Source: a virus. From it: a stretch of DNA of 28,949 bases. Under the pieces are notes generated by a model, which saw only the letters and a program-made list of their open reading frames with translations, did no database searches and was not told the DNA's origin. Positions 23,703-28,949 of the stretch are shown here, piece by piece. The number at the start of each line of letters is the position of its first letter. The stretch's first letter is position 1. The DNA is taken from the IMG/VR virus record IMGVR_UViG_3300009068_000140, positions 1 through 28,949 of that record; one strand, given 5' to 3'. A program made the position numbers and the translations under genes.

Positions 23703-23959
23703 TGATTGAAAAAAAACCCAAACCTTTTAAAGCCGATTGTCAAGAGGCCCTAGACCTCCTCCTAGTCCACATGGGTACAAAGGCTGAGATGGCTCGGCAA
23801 GCAAAGATGAGCCGGAACACCGTTTCCTACTGGTTCACACGAGGACAGATCGGCCGTGTTGCGGCCAGAAAATTTGGCTCGATGAAGGCCATACCATTCA
23901 CAAAAGAGCAGCTCAGACCAGACATCAAGGACTGGACCCCTATGTATAAACGCAAATAG
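23702..23959 (+). CDS. Cro/YdaS-like helix-turn-helix regulator
   Basis: An 85-residue protein with a clear helix-turn-helix at about 26-52 (TKAEMARQAKMSRNTVSYWF). TRGQIGRVAARKFGSM follows, then the typical Cro-like tail FTKEQLRPDIKDW. It should bind DNA as a dimer and repress promoters, very likely its own, since the half-site cluster reaches its start codon. There is no Shine-Dalgarno sequence before the ATG, and the predicted -10 is only 5 bases upstream. The mRNA may therefore be leaderless, as for lambda cI from PRM. Its TAG stop is part of the first repeat cassette. Without an integrase in view, lytic timing control is as likely as lysogeny. Confidence 0.85.
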   Translation: MIEKKPKPFKADCQEALDLLLVHMGTKAEMARQAKMSRNTVSYWFTRGQIGRVAARKFGSMKAIPFTKEQLRPDIKDWTPMYKRK

Positions 23960-24044
23960 TTGCAAAATAGTTGTGCAACACTCAAAAAGTGTTGTACAAT
24001 GCAATCACGGCAACCTCGCCGTCTCAATGTTGTAAAGGATCATC
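23954..24044 (+). promoter_or_regulatory. Repeat cassette, copy 1: promoter, operator, 5' hairpin
   Basis: From the upstream TAG stop onward: -35 TTGTGC (23971-23976), 18-base spacer, -10 TACAAT (23995-24000). The spacer region holds the inverted repeat CAACACT-CAAAA-AGTGTTG (23976-23994). The predicted mRNA begins near 24007 with ACGGC-AACCTC-GCCGT (24007-24022), then TCAATGT (24024-24030), AAAGGA and the ATG of the protease-like gene. The same layout recurs at 24436 and 27625. Confidence 0.75.
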
Positions 24045-24437
24045 ATGGAATATAAATTCAATGACGGCGGCCGTCAAGCTGCAGGCTTCAAGGGCACAGC
24101 AGGTGACTGCGGAGCTCGGGCAATGGCAATAGCTTTGCAGCTTGACTACAAAGCCGTGTACAAGGAACTATCACAAGCAAACTGTGACAACGGTCGTTCA
24201 AGGTCAGCACGCAATGGCATCATGAAAGACATTTACACAGTAGTGCTCAAGCGTTATGGGTGGGCATGGCACAAGGCCCCTCAGTTTATAGGCCGTAAGG
24301 CTCGCTGCAGTGATATGCCAAAAGGCAGTGTGATTGCCAAGCAAGCCCATCATCTTGTAGCAGTGATTGACAGTGTGGCAAACGACACCTGGGACTGCAC
24401 CCACAAAATGGTCTATGGCTACTGGGCCAAGCAGTAA
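24045..24437 (+). CDS. Cysteine-protease-like (papain-fold type) phage protein
   Basis: A 130-residue protein with a good AAAGGA site. The pattern TAGDCGARAMAIA (18-30), GRSRSARNGI (50-59), KRYGWAW (69-75), MPKGSVIAKQAHHLVAVIDS (91-110) and NDTWDCTHKMVYGYW (113-127) resembles a small phage family with a papain-like arrangement. The likely catalytic Cys is C22 at the helix start, with His H102/H103 before a strand and an Asp/Asn near 113-117. It is the first gene behind its own promoter cassette. Cleavage of a host or phage protein, or a non-enzymatic fold, are both possible. No substrate can be named. Confidence 0.55.
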   Translation: MEYKFNDGGRQAAGFKGTAGDCGARAMAIALQLDYKAVYKELSQANCDNGRSRSARNGIMKDIYTVVLKRYGWAWHKAPQFIGRKARCSDMPKGSVIAKQAHHLVAVIDSVANDTWDCTHKMVYGYWAKQ

Positions 24438-24525
24438 AATAGTTGCAAAATAGTTGTGCAACACTCAAAAAGTGTTGTACAATGCACTCACGGCAGTCTC
24501 GCCGTCTCAATGTCGAAAGCCTATC
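24436..24525 (+). promoter_or_regulatory. Repeat cassette, copy 2: promoter, operator, 5' hairpin
   Basis: Nearly identical to copy 1 for about 75 bases, beginning in the TAA stop of the protease-like gene. TTGTGC (24454-24459), 18-base spacer with CAACACT-CAAAA-AGTGTTG (24459-24477), TACAAT (24478-24483), hairpin ACGGC-AGTCTC-GCCGT (24490-24505) and TCAATGT follow in order. The stem is unchanged from copy 1 while the loop differs. The ribosome site (GAAAG) is weaker. Confidence 0.75.
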
Positions 24526-24729
24526 ATGACCGTCCTCACAGCCAACAACCCACTCATCGTCACCATCAAAAATGTCTATGGAAAAGAGATGATCTATCCT
24601 GCCAACTCTGTTGCTCAAATCTTTGCCGACATTGCACGGCAACATACTTTGAGCCGCGACACACTCAAGCTTGCTCAAGCCCTCGGCTACAAGATCGAAG
24701 TCAAGCAAACTGCCTTGGAGCTTGCATGA
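24526..24729 (+). CDS. Small conserved-type early protein (67 aa), function unknown
   Basis: The start is the ATG at 24526, right after cassette copy 2. Sequence: MTVLTANNPLIVTIKNVYG, then IYPANSVAQIFADIARQHTL and SRDTLKLAQALGYKIEVKQ. It looks like a small alpha/beta protein. I recall similar short proteins in early regions of other phages, without a function. The stop overlaps the next start as ATGA. It leads the transcript that contains the helicase and nuclease genes. Confidence 0.65.
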   Translation: MTVLTANNPLIVTIKNVYGKEMIYPANSVAQIFADIARQHTLSRDTLKLAQALGYKIEVKQTALELA

Positions 24730-24887
24730 ACGCCCTTACTAGAGACATCATGAAGTGGCTCAACATCAGTCTTGAGCTTGCACTTGATGTGCAATACAAG
24801 ATGATGGAAACAGGCATTTCATTTGGCAGCAGCTCGACTCGTGAGCTCAAGCAGTGTGCAAAAGAATGTCTGGACTTGATCAAATGA
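24726..24887 (+). CDS. Tiny helical protein (53 aa), function unknown
   Basis: A 53-residue frame with ATGA overlaps at both ends. It is all helical (TRDIMKWLNISLELALDVQYK, then TRELKQCAKECLDLIK) with two Cys residues near the end. No motif is recognised. Coupled start and stop overlaps argue that it is translated. Confidence 0.6.
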   Translation: MNALTRDIMKWLNISLELALDVQYKMMETGISFGSSSTRELKQCAKECLDLIK

Positions 24888-24997
24888 AAGTCTTCTTGGC
24901 ACTCTTTGTTATGGCAATCTTAGTGCCATTCCTTTTATTAGGCATGGCAGCAAGTGTGCTCATCAGTCGCATTTGGTATTGGGCCATTGCCAAATGA
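24884..24997 (+). CDS. Single-span membrane peptide (37 aa)
   Basis: The ATG at 24884 overlaps the previous stop as ATGA, and its TGA overlaps the helicase start as ATGA. The 37-residue product is nearly all hydrophobic (VFLALFVMAILVPFLLLGMA, then SVLISRIWYWAIAK) with Lys at both ends. It should cross the membrane once, perhaps twice if the span folds back. It may anchor replication to the membrane, block superinfection or alter the host envelope. This is speculation. Confidence 0.6.
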   Translation: MKVFLALFVMAILVPFLLLGMAASVLISRIWYWAIAK

Positions 24998-26535
24998 ACC
25001 TGTACCCTCATCAAGTCCAAGCCGTCAAGTGGCTAGGTCAACGACCTAAGGCTATTCTTGCGCTTGACATGGGTCTAGGCAAGACAGGTGTGTCTAGCCT
25101 AGACTTGTCTGTGCCTGCATTGGTCGTGTGTCCTGCATCACTCAAACTCAACTGGCAAGCCGAGCTCAAGATGTGGCGGCCTGAACTTAGCGTGCAGGTT
25201 GTTCGCAGCCCCAAGGATCCAATCAAAGGCCTTGACGTCACCATTGTCAACTACGACATACTAGGCAAGCTTGACCTACCTAAACCGGTCACTTTGATAG
25301 TGGATGAAGCTCACTACATCAAGAACTACAAAGCCAAGCGTACAAAGCTGTTAATGAGTCTGATCAAGACCACAACCAATGTCAGCCTGTTGACAGGCAC
25401 ACCTATAGTCAATCGACCTATCGAGCTGTGGACTTTACTCTATTCGATTGGAGCCACAAAGCTAGGTTACTTTGAGTTTGGTATGAGGTTCTGTGCAGGA
25501 TGGAAAACACCCTGGGACACCTACGACTTCAGCGGTTCAAGCCGTAAAAGTGAACTGATTAAAGTGTTAGAACCGTTCATGCTGCGGATGACAAAAGCTG
25601 AGTGCATTGACTTGCCATCAAAAACCTATCGAGTCATTGCCCTTGATTTGCCAGTTGACAAGCGCGAGAAGCAATTTACAGCTGACGAGATTGACAAGCC
25701 TGATTCGATTCCGTTTGAAGCCATCAGTGACATCAGACGCCTCAATGCAGAGCGCAAGCTAGACCAATCTATAAGCTACATCAAAGACTGTCTTGAACAG
25801 ACAGACAAGGTTGTAGTCTTTGCTCATCACACTCACATCATTGACGGGCTCATGACCGCCTTTAAGGACTATGAACCGGTCATGGTTACCGGCGCAGTCA
25901 AGAATGAAGACAGGCATGCTGCAGTTCAAACATTTCAAAACAACGCCAAGTGCAGGGTCTTTGTAGGCAACATCAAAGCTGCTGGAGTAGGTCTGACCCT
26001 GACAGCAGCAAGCCATGTCGTATTTGTTGAAGCACCATGGTCTCCCTCAGACCTTCAACAGGCAGCAGACCGCTGCCACAGAATCGGTCAACAAGACAAT
26101 GTCACTATTGACTTGTTGACGATAACCGGGTCCATCGATGAAATTATCTTACACAAGATATTGACCAAGATGGATGTCATTGATAGTGTCATTAAGGAGT
26201 CTACGGACATGAATGAAAAATTGATTGCAGCCAAGCTGCGTGAGTTGGCCGAATTGTTTGATTTGGCTGAAGAGGCACCAACACCCAAGGCCGTTGAACA
26301 AGAGGAACCTAAGGCTGTTGAGCAAGAGGTGTCAACCCCTAAAAAGCCAGCCAAACAAGTGGAGATTGAGCCACTTACGCTTGACCACATTCGCCAAGCA
26401 ATGGCCAAACTGATTGGCGCAGGCAAGCGTGAACAAGCTCTTGCCATCCTGGCTGAACTTGGAGTCAAAAAGGTCAGCGAGATCGGTGAAGAGCAATTCC
26501 AACAAACTATGGAATTGGTCAATGAAGCACGCTAA
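24994..26535 (+). CDS. SNF2/SMARCAL1-like superfamily 2 helicase
   Basis: Start at the ATG at 24994, coupled by ATGA; 513 residues. Helicase motifs in order: LYPHQ (3-7), Walker A DMGLGKT (25-31), VVCPASLKLNW (44-54), VDEAH (103-107), LLTGTP, and later GVGLTLTAASHVVFVEAPW and QAADRCHRIGQ. These are typical of DNA-translocating or annealing SF2 enzymes. After a charged linker with repeated KAVEQE, a ~55-residue helical C-terminal module follows (LDHIRQAMAKLIGAGKREQA, then LAELGVKKVSEI). This probably binds DNA or a partner. A role in fork remodelling or recombination with the downstream nuclease is likely. Confidence 0.9.
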   Translation: MNLYPHQVQAVKWLGQRPKAILALDMGLGKTGVSSLDLSVPALVVCPASLKLNWQAELKMWRPELSVQVVRSPKDPIKGLDVTIVNYDILGKLDLPKPVTLIVDEAHYIKNYKAKRTKLLMSLIKTTTNVSLLTGTPIVNRPIELWTLLYSIGATKLGYFEFGMRFCAGWKTPWDTYDFSGSSRKSELIKVLEPFMLRMTKAECIDLPSKTYRVIALDLPVDKREKQFTADEIDKPDSIPFEAISDIRRLNAERKLDQSISYIKDCLEQTDKVVVFAHHTHIIDGLMTAFKDYEPVMVTGAVKNEDRHAAVQTFQNNAKCRVFVGNIKAAGVGLTLTAASHVVFVEAPWSPSDLQQAADRCHRIGQQDNVTIDLLTITGSIDEIILHKILTKMDVIDSVIKESTDMNEKLIAAKLRELAELFDLAEEAPTPKAVEQEEPKAVEQEVSTPKKPAKQVEIEPLTLDHIRQAMAKLIGAGKREQALAILAELGVKKVSEIGEEQFQQTMELVNEAR

Positions 26536-27631
26536 GCTCTCACCGAGTGCTAGCTCTAGATGGATGACTTGCCCAGGCAGCGTCCATCTGGAACCTGACA
26601 TCAAAGGTGGCGACTCAAGCATCTATGCAGAGAAAGGCACTGCAATGCACACAGTGTCTGACCTTTGTCTGACTAAAGGCCTTGAACCAACCATGTTTGT
26701 TGGCAAGACGATCAATGGCCACATCATCACGCATGAAATGGCTGAGCTTGTTCAAGTCTATGTCAACTACATCCAAGCCCTCAACGGCCAAAAGTTTTAC
26801 GAAGAAAAGGTCACACTTGCAGAAGTCATTAATGATTGCTGGGGTACCGCAGACGCCATCGTCATTGATGGTTCATTGATGCGTGTCATTGATCTTAAAA
26901 CCGGCAGCGGTGTGCGCGTAGAGGCTGAAGGCAACACGCAGTTGCTCTGCTATGCATTGGGTGCTTACCTTAAATACGGCCTTGTGTACGACGTAGACAC
27001 GATCATGATGACTATCGTTCAACCACCGATGAACAGTATTGACAGCTGGACCATTGAACTAAAGGAACTCTTAGCATTTGCTGAAGAACTAAAGCGTTCT
27101 TACGCAGCCATTCAAAACGAACCTAACAAGTTTGTGGCTAGCGAGAAAGCCTGCAAATGGTGTCGTGCAAAAGCCAAATGCCCAGAGATGAACCGCTTAG
27201 CCAATGAGGCTGCAGCCATTGACTTCAAGACTAAGCCAGTTGGAATGGACCTTATAGAGGAATGGTTGCCTAAGTTGTCGGTGCTCAGCGCGTTTGTCGA
27301 AGCAGTAGAAGCCAAAGCAAAAGACATCTTACTGACCGGAGGCTTGATCCCTGGCTGGAAAGTTGTTGAAGGCCGTAAGACTAGGTCATGGCAAGACGTG
27401 CCAAAAACCGAGTTATGGTTGAAAAAACAAGGCTATGACCAGATCTATACAAAGTCAGTCTTGCTTAGCGTGGCTCAAATGGAGATTGCTCTTAAAGCTG
27501 AAAGCCTAGACATGAGCGCCTTGATCAAGGTAGACGTTGGCCAACCAACCATTGCTCCTGAGAAAGACAAGCGGTCATCCGTGGACAAGACTCAGTCCGC
27601 AAAAAAAGATTTTGCAAAAAGCTCAAAATAG
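26522..27631 (+). CDS. PD-(D/E)XK nuclease, DUF2800/Cas4-AddB-like
   Basis: Start at the ATG at 26522, 14 bases inside the helicase gene; 369 residues. N-terminus SPSASSRWMTCPGS carries a first Cys (C16). A GTAMHTVSDL helix and the nuclease core follow: GTADAIVID, then MRVIDLKTGSGVRVEAEGN (D and E/K ligands: IDLKT). NTQLLCYALGA, then ACKWCRAKAKCPEM with CxxC and a third Cys, complete the pattern. The four Cys residues suggest a Cas4-like iron-sulphur cluster. The Lys/Ser-rich C-terminus (VDKTQSAKKDFAKSSK) is probably disordered. It likely resects DNA ends in phage recombination along with the helicase and DUF2815 protein. Confidence 0.85.
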   Translation: MKHAKLSPSASSRWMTCPGSVHLEPDIKGGDSSIYAEKGTAMHTVSDLCLTKGLEPTMFVGKTINGHIITHEMAELVQVYVNYIQALNGQKFYEEKVTLAEVINDCWGTADAIVIDGSLMRVIDLKTGSGVRVEAEGNTQLLCYALGAYLKYGLVYDVDTIMMTIVQPPMNSIDSWTIELKELLAFAEELKRSYAAIQNEPNKFVASEKACKWCRAKAKCPEMNRLANEAAAIDFKTKPVGMDLIEEWLPKLSVLSAFVEAVEAKAKDILLTGGLIPGWKVVEGRKTRSWQDVPKTELWLKKQGYDQIYTKSVLLSVAQMEIALKAESLDMSALIKVDVGQPTIAPEKDKRSSVDKTQSAKKDFAKSSK

Positions 27632-27704
27632 TTGTGTACAGGCCTAAAAGTGTTGTACAATGCAATCACGGCAATGTCGCCGTCTCAATGTTAAAAGGTC
27701 TAAA
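27625..27704 (+). promoter_or_regulatory. Repeat cassette, copy 3: promoter and 5' hairpin, altered operator
   Basis: Begins in the TAG stop of the nuclease gene. TTGTGT (27632-27637), 18-base spacer and TACAAT (27656-27661) are kept. The left operator arm is changed, so the 7-bp dyad is lost; the right arm AGTGTTG stays. Hairpin ACGGC-AATGTC-GCCGT (27668-27683), TCAATGT and AAAAGG follow before the DUF932 start at 27705. A different operator suggests different control of this gene. Confidence 0.7.
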
Positions 27705-28676
27705 ATGGCACACGAACTAGATTTCTCAAATGGTCAAGCAAACGTTGCACTTGCTAAAAAAGGTGCATGGCATGGTCTCGGTCAGATTCTTGAAGCCGGT
27801 CAGCCTATCGGCGTGTGGGCAAAAGCTGCAGGCTTGACGCACACGGTTAACCGCTCAACGGTTCAGTATCAAGACAGCGAGGGTTCGTTTGCCGCGTACC
27901 CAAACAAAGATGTTCTCTATCGGTCAGACACGTTTGCCCCTCTCGGTGTTGTCAGCAATGACTACAACATCGTTCAACCAGCAGATGTGTTGGACTTTTT
28001 TGCCAAGCTTGCCGAGAACAATCACTTTGAACTGGAATCAGCAGGCGCACTCTCAGGTGGCAAGCGTATCTGGGCAATGGCCAAAGTCAATGATGGAGCT
28101 ACCATAATTGGCCAGGATGTTGTCAAACCATATGTCCTGTTGGCAACATCATATGACGGTACTCTTGCAACCACGGCGCGATTTACCTCAGTCCGTGTTG
28201 TGTGCAGCAACACTCTCGGTTATGCTTCAGCTGAGTCTGGTGACACGGTCCGTATCAATCATTCAAAAGAGTTCAGCGCAAAAGACACAGCACTAGATCT
28301 TGGCATTGCTTTGAATGGCTTTGAAAAGTTCTTGATCGACTCACGCCGTCTTGCAAAACAGCAAATCAATGCAACCTTTGCGGTTGAGTTCCTTAAAAAG
28401 CTGTTGCCTACATCGATGTCAACTAAGTTTGTTGATGGCATCAAAAAGATGGAAGTTGTGCCAGTAGAAAAAACAAAGGCTTTCCAGTCTATCATGGCTT
28501 TGTTCAATGGACAAGCCATCGGCAATGAGCTGCCAGAAGCAGAAGGCACAGCTTGGGGATTGCTCAATGCTGTGACTGAGCACGTTGATCATGGCCTTAA
28601 CCAGAATGCAGCATGGTTTGGTTACGGCAACACTCTCAAGAACAAAGCACGTGAGTTGCTAATGGATGTGGTCTAA
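27705..28676 (+). CDS. DUF932 / phage-plasmid-like protein
   Basis: I start at the ATG at 27705, behind AAAAGG; an ATG at 27660 lies inside the promoter cassette and is not used. The 323-residue product has the DUF932 (TIGR03299-type) pattern: WHGLGQI (22-28), APLGVVSNDYNIVQP (78-92), GGKRIWAMAKV, LATSYDGTLATTARFTSVRVVCSNTL (in two parts) and a C-terminal FGYGNTLKNKARELL. Members occur on phages and plasmids. Their function is not settled; a DNA-related or anti-restriction role has been suggested. It sits between the nuclease and the DUF2815 gene. Confidence 0.85.
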   Translation: MAHELDFSNGQANVALAKKGAWHGLGQILEAGQPIGVWAKAAGLTHTVNRSTVQYQDSEGSFAAYPNKDVLYRSDTFAPLGVVSNDYNIVQPADVLDFFAKLAENNHFELESAGALSGGKRIWAMAKVNDGATIIGQDVVKPYVLLATSYDGTLATTARFTSVRVVCSNTLGYASAESGDTVRINHSKEFSAKDTALDLGIALNGFEKFLIDSRRLAKQQINATFAVEFLKKLLPTSMSTKFVDGIKKMEVVPVEKTKAFQSIMALFNGQAIGNELPEAEGTAWGLLNAVTEHVDHGLNQNAAWFGYGNTLKNKARELLMDVV

Positions 28677-28689
28677 CGACCAAATGACA

Positions 28690-28733
28690 GGGAGGAAAGA
28701 CTCCCATTTTCATCAATGTTTTAAGGACTAAAA
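28690..28733 (+). promoter_or_regulatory. Degenerate fourth leader: 5-bp hairpin and TCAATGT box
   Basis: GGGAG-GAAAGA-CTCCC (28690-28705) has the same 5-bp stem and 6-base loop as the three cassettes but a different stem sequence. ATTTT follows, so it could also be a weak terminator. TCAATGT (28713-28719) and AAGGACT then lead to the next ATG. No TTGTGC/TACAAT promoter is present here. Confidence 0.5.
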
Positions 28734-28949
28734 ATGTCAAAGCTTGTTACCCCTGAGTTCCGTGGATCTTTTGTGCACGTACTTGAACCGCATGCCATTA
28801 AAGGCGTTGAAGGTGCAAAGCCTCGTTACCAAATCACCATCCCACTGCCTAAAAAGAGTTCGTTCTGGACTGATCTCAACAAAATGGTTGATGAGACAGC
28901 CAAAGCAAAATGGGGCAAAATCCCTCCAAAGATGAAGTCGCCTGTCAAA
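28734..28949 (+). CDS. DUF2815-type single-stranded-DNA-binding protein, partial
   Basis: Starts at the ATG at 28734 after AAGGA. 72 codons are present and the 3' end is beyond the window. The sequence VTPEFRGSFVHVLEPHAIKG, then PRYQITIPLPKKSSFWTDLNK, matches the N-terminus of DUF2815 proteins, phage OB-fold-type single-strand binders that often lie beside DUF2800 nucleases. It probably coats single-stranded DNA during replication and recombination. The rest of the recombination set may continue to the right. Confidence 0.75.
   Translation, partial: MSKLVTPEFRGSFVHVLEPHAIKGVEGAKPRYQITIPLPKKSSFWTDLNKMVDETAKAKWGKIPPKMKSPVK

Noticed and set aside
27660-27704. Upstream ATG extending the DUF932 gene by 15 codons
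   Set aside because: It lies within the TACAAT box and hairpin of the repeat cassette and lacks a ribosome site; the ATG at 27705 has AAAAGG.
23954-27704. The three intergenic repeats as a CRISPR array or transposon ends
   Set aside because: Spacing is irregular with genes in between, orientation is the same each time, and each copy contains promoter and leader elements.

Overview
The window is a piece of a tailed double-stranded DNA bacteriophage (Caudoviricetes), most likely podovirus-like. It carries terminase, portal, scaffold, HK97-type capsid, tail adaptor, fibre and lysis genes, with almost no non-coding DNA and many 4-base ATGA or GTGA start/stop overlaps. No integrase, tRNA, rRNA, IS element or CRISPR array was seen. 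Shine-Dalgarno sequences and sigma70-like promoter boxes point to a Gram-negative host. The style resembles metagenomic freshwater or marine phages of Proteobacteria, but the host cannot be fixed from this sequence. Both ends of the window cut through genes.

Layout. Positions 1-20756 form one leftward (minus-strand) late block. In transcription order it holds a VRR-NUC nuclease, small and large terminase, a 1456-residue protein of unknown function built from two tandem copies of itself, the portal, two tiny genes, a GroES-like co-chaperonin, scaffold, a 176-residue protein, a decoration-like protein and the major capsid protein. A hairpin-rich gap follows, then three small virion-type proteins, a tail adaptor with an inserted beta-sandwich, a Cys-containing small protein, two long fibres (the second with a C-terminal S74 self-cleaving chaperone), a 99-residue protein and a lysis-type cassette of tiny overlapping membrane/coiled-coil genes that runs off the left end. 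Positions 20757-20998 are a non-coding, AT-rich, repeat-rich stretch (candidate origin plus late promoter). A PrimPol-like primase/helicase and a 67-residue gene (20999-23564) are also leftward.

At 23565-23701 transcription diverges across a cluster of 7-bp half-sites. From there the rightward block encodes a Cro-like regulator, a cysteine-protease-like protein, three tiny genes including a 37-residue membrane peptide, an SNF2-type helicase, a PD-(D/E)XK nuclease (DUF2800 type), a DUF932 protein and the start of a DUF2815 single-strand-binding-type protein. Together these look like an early replication/recombination set.

The most notable feature is a roughly 80-90 bp intergenic cassette present three times in the rightward block (with a fourth, partial relative). 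Each copy abuts or supplies the upstream stop codon and carries a promoter, a 5-bp stem / 6-nt loop hairpin at the predicted mRNA 5' end, a TCAATGT box and then the next start codon; two copies have an inverted-repeat operator in the promoter spacer. It looks like a dispersed phage regulon. The other main oddities are the self-duplicated protein between TerL and portal, the phage GroES among head genes, and the iteron/palindrome region beside the primase.
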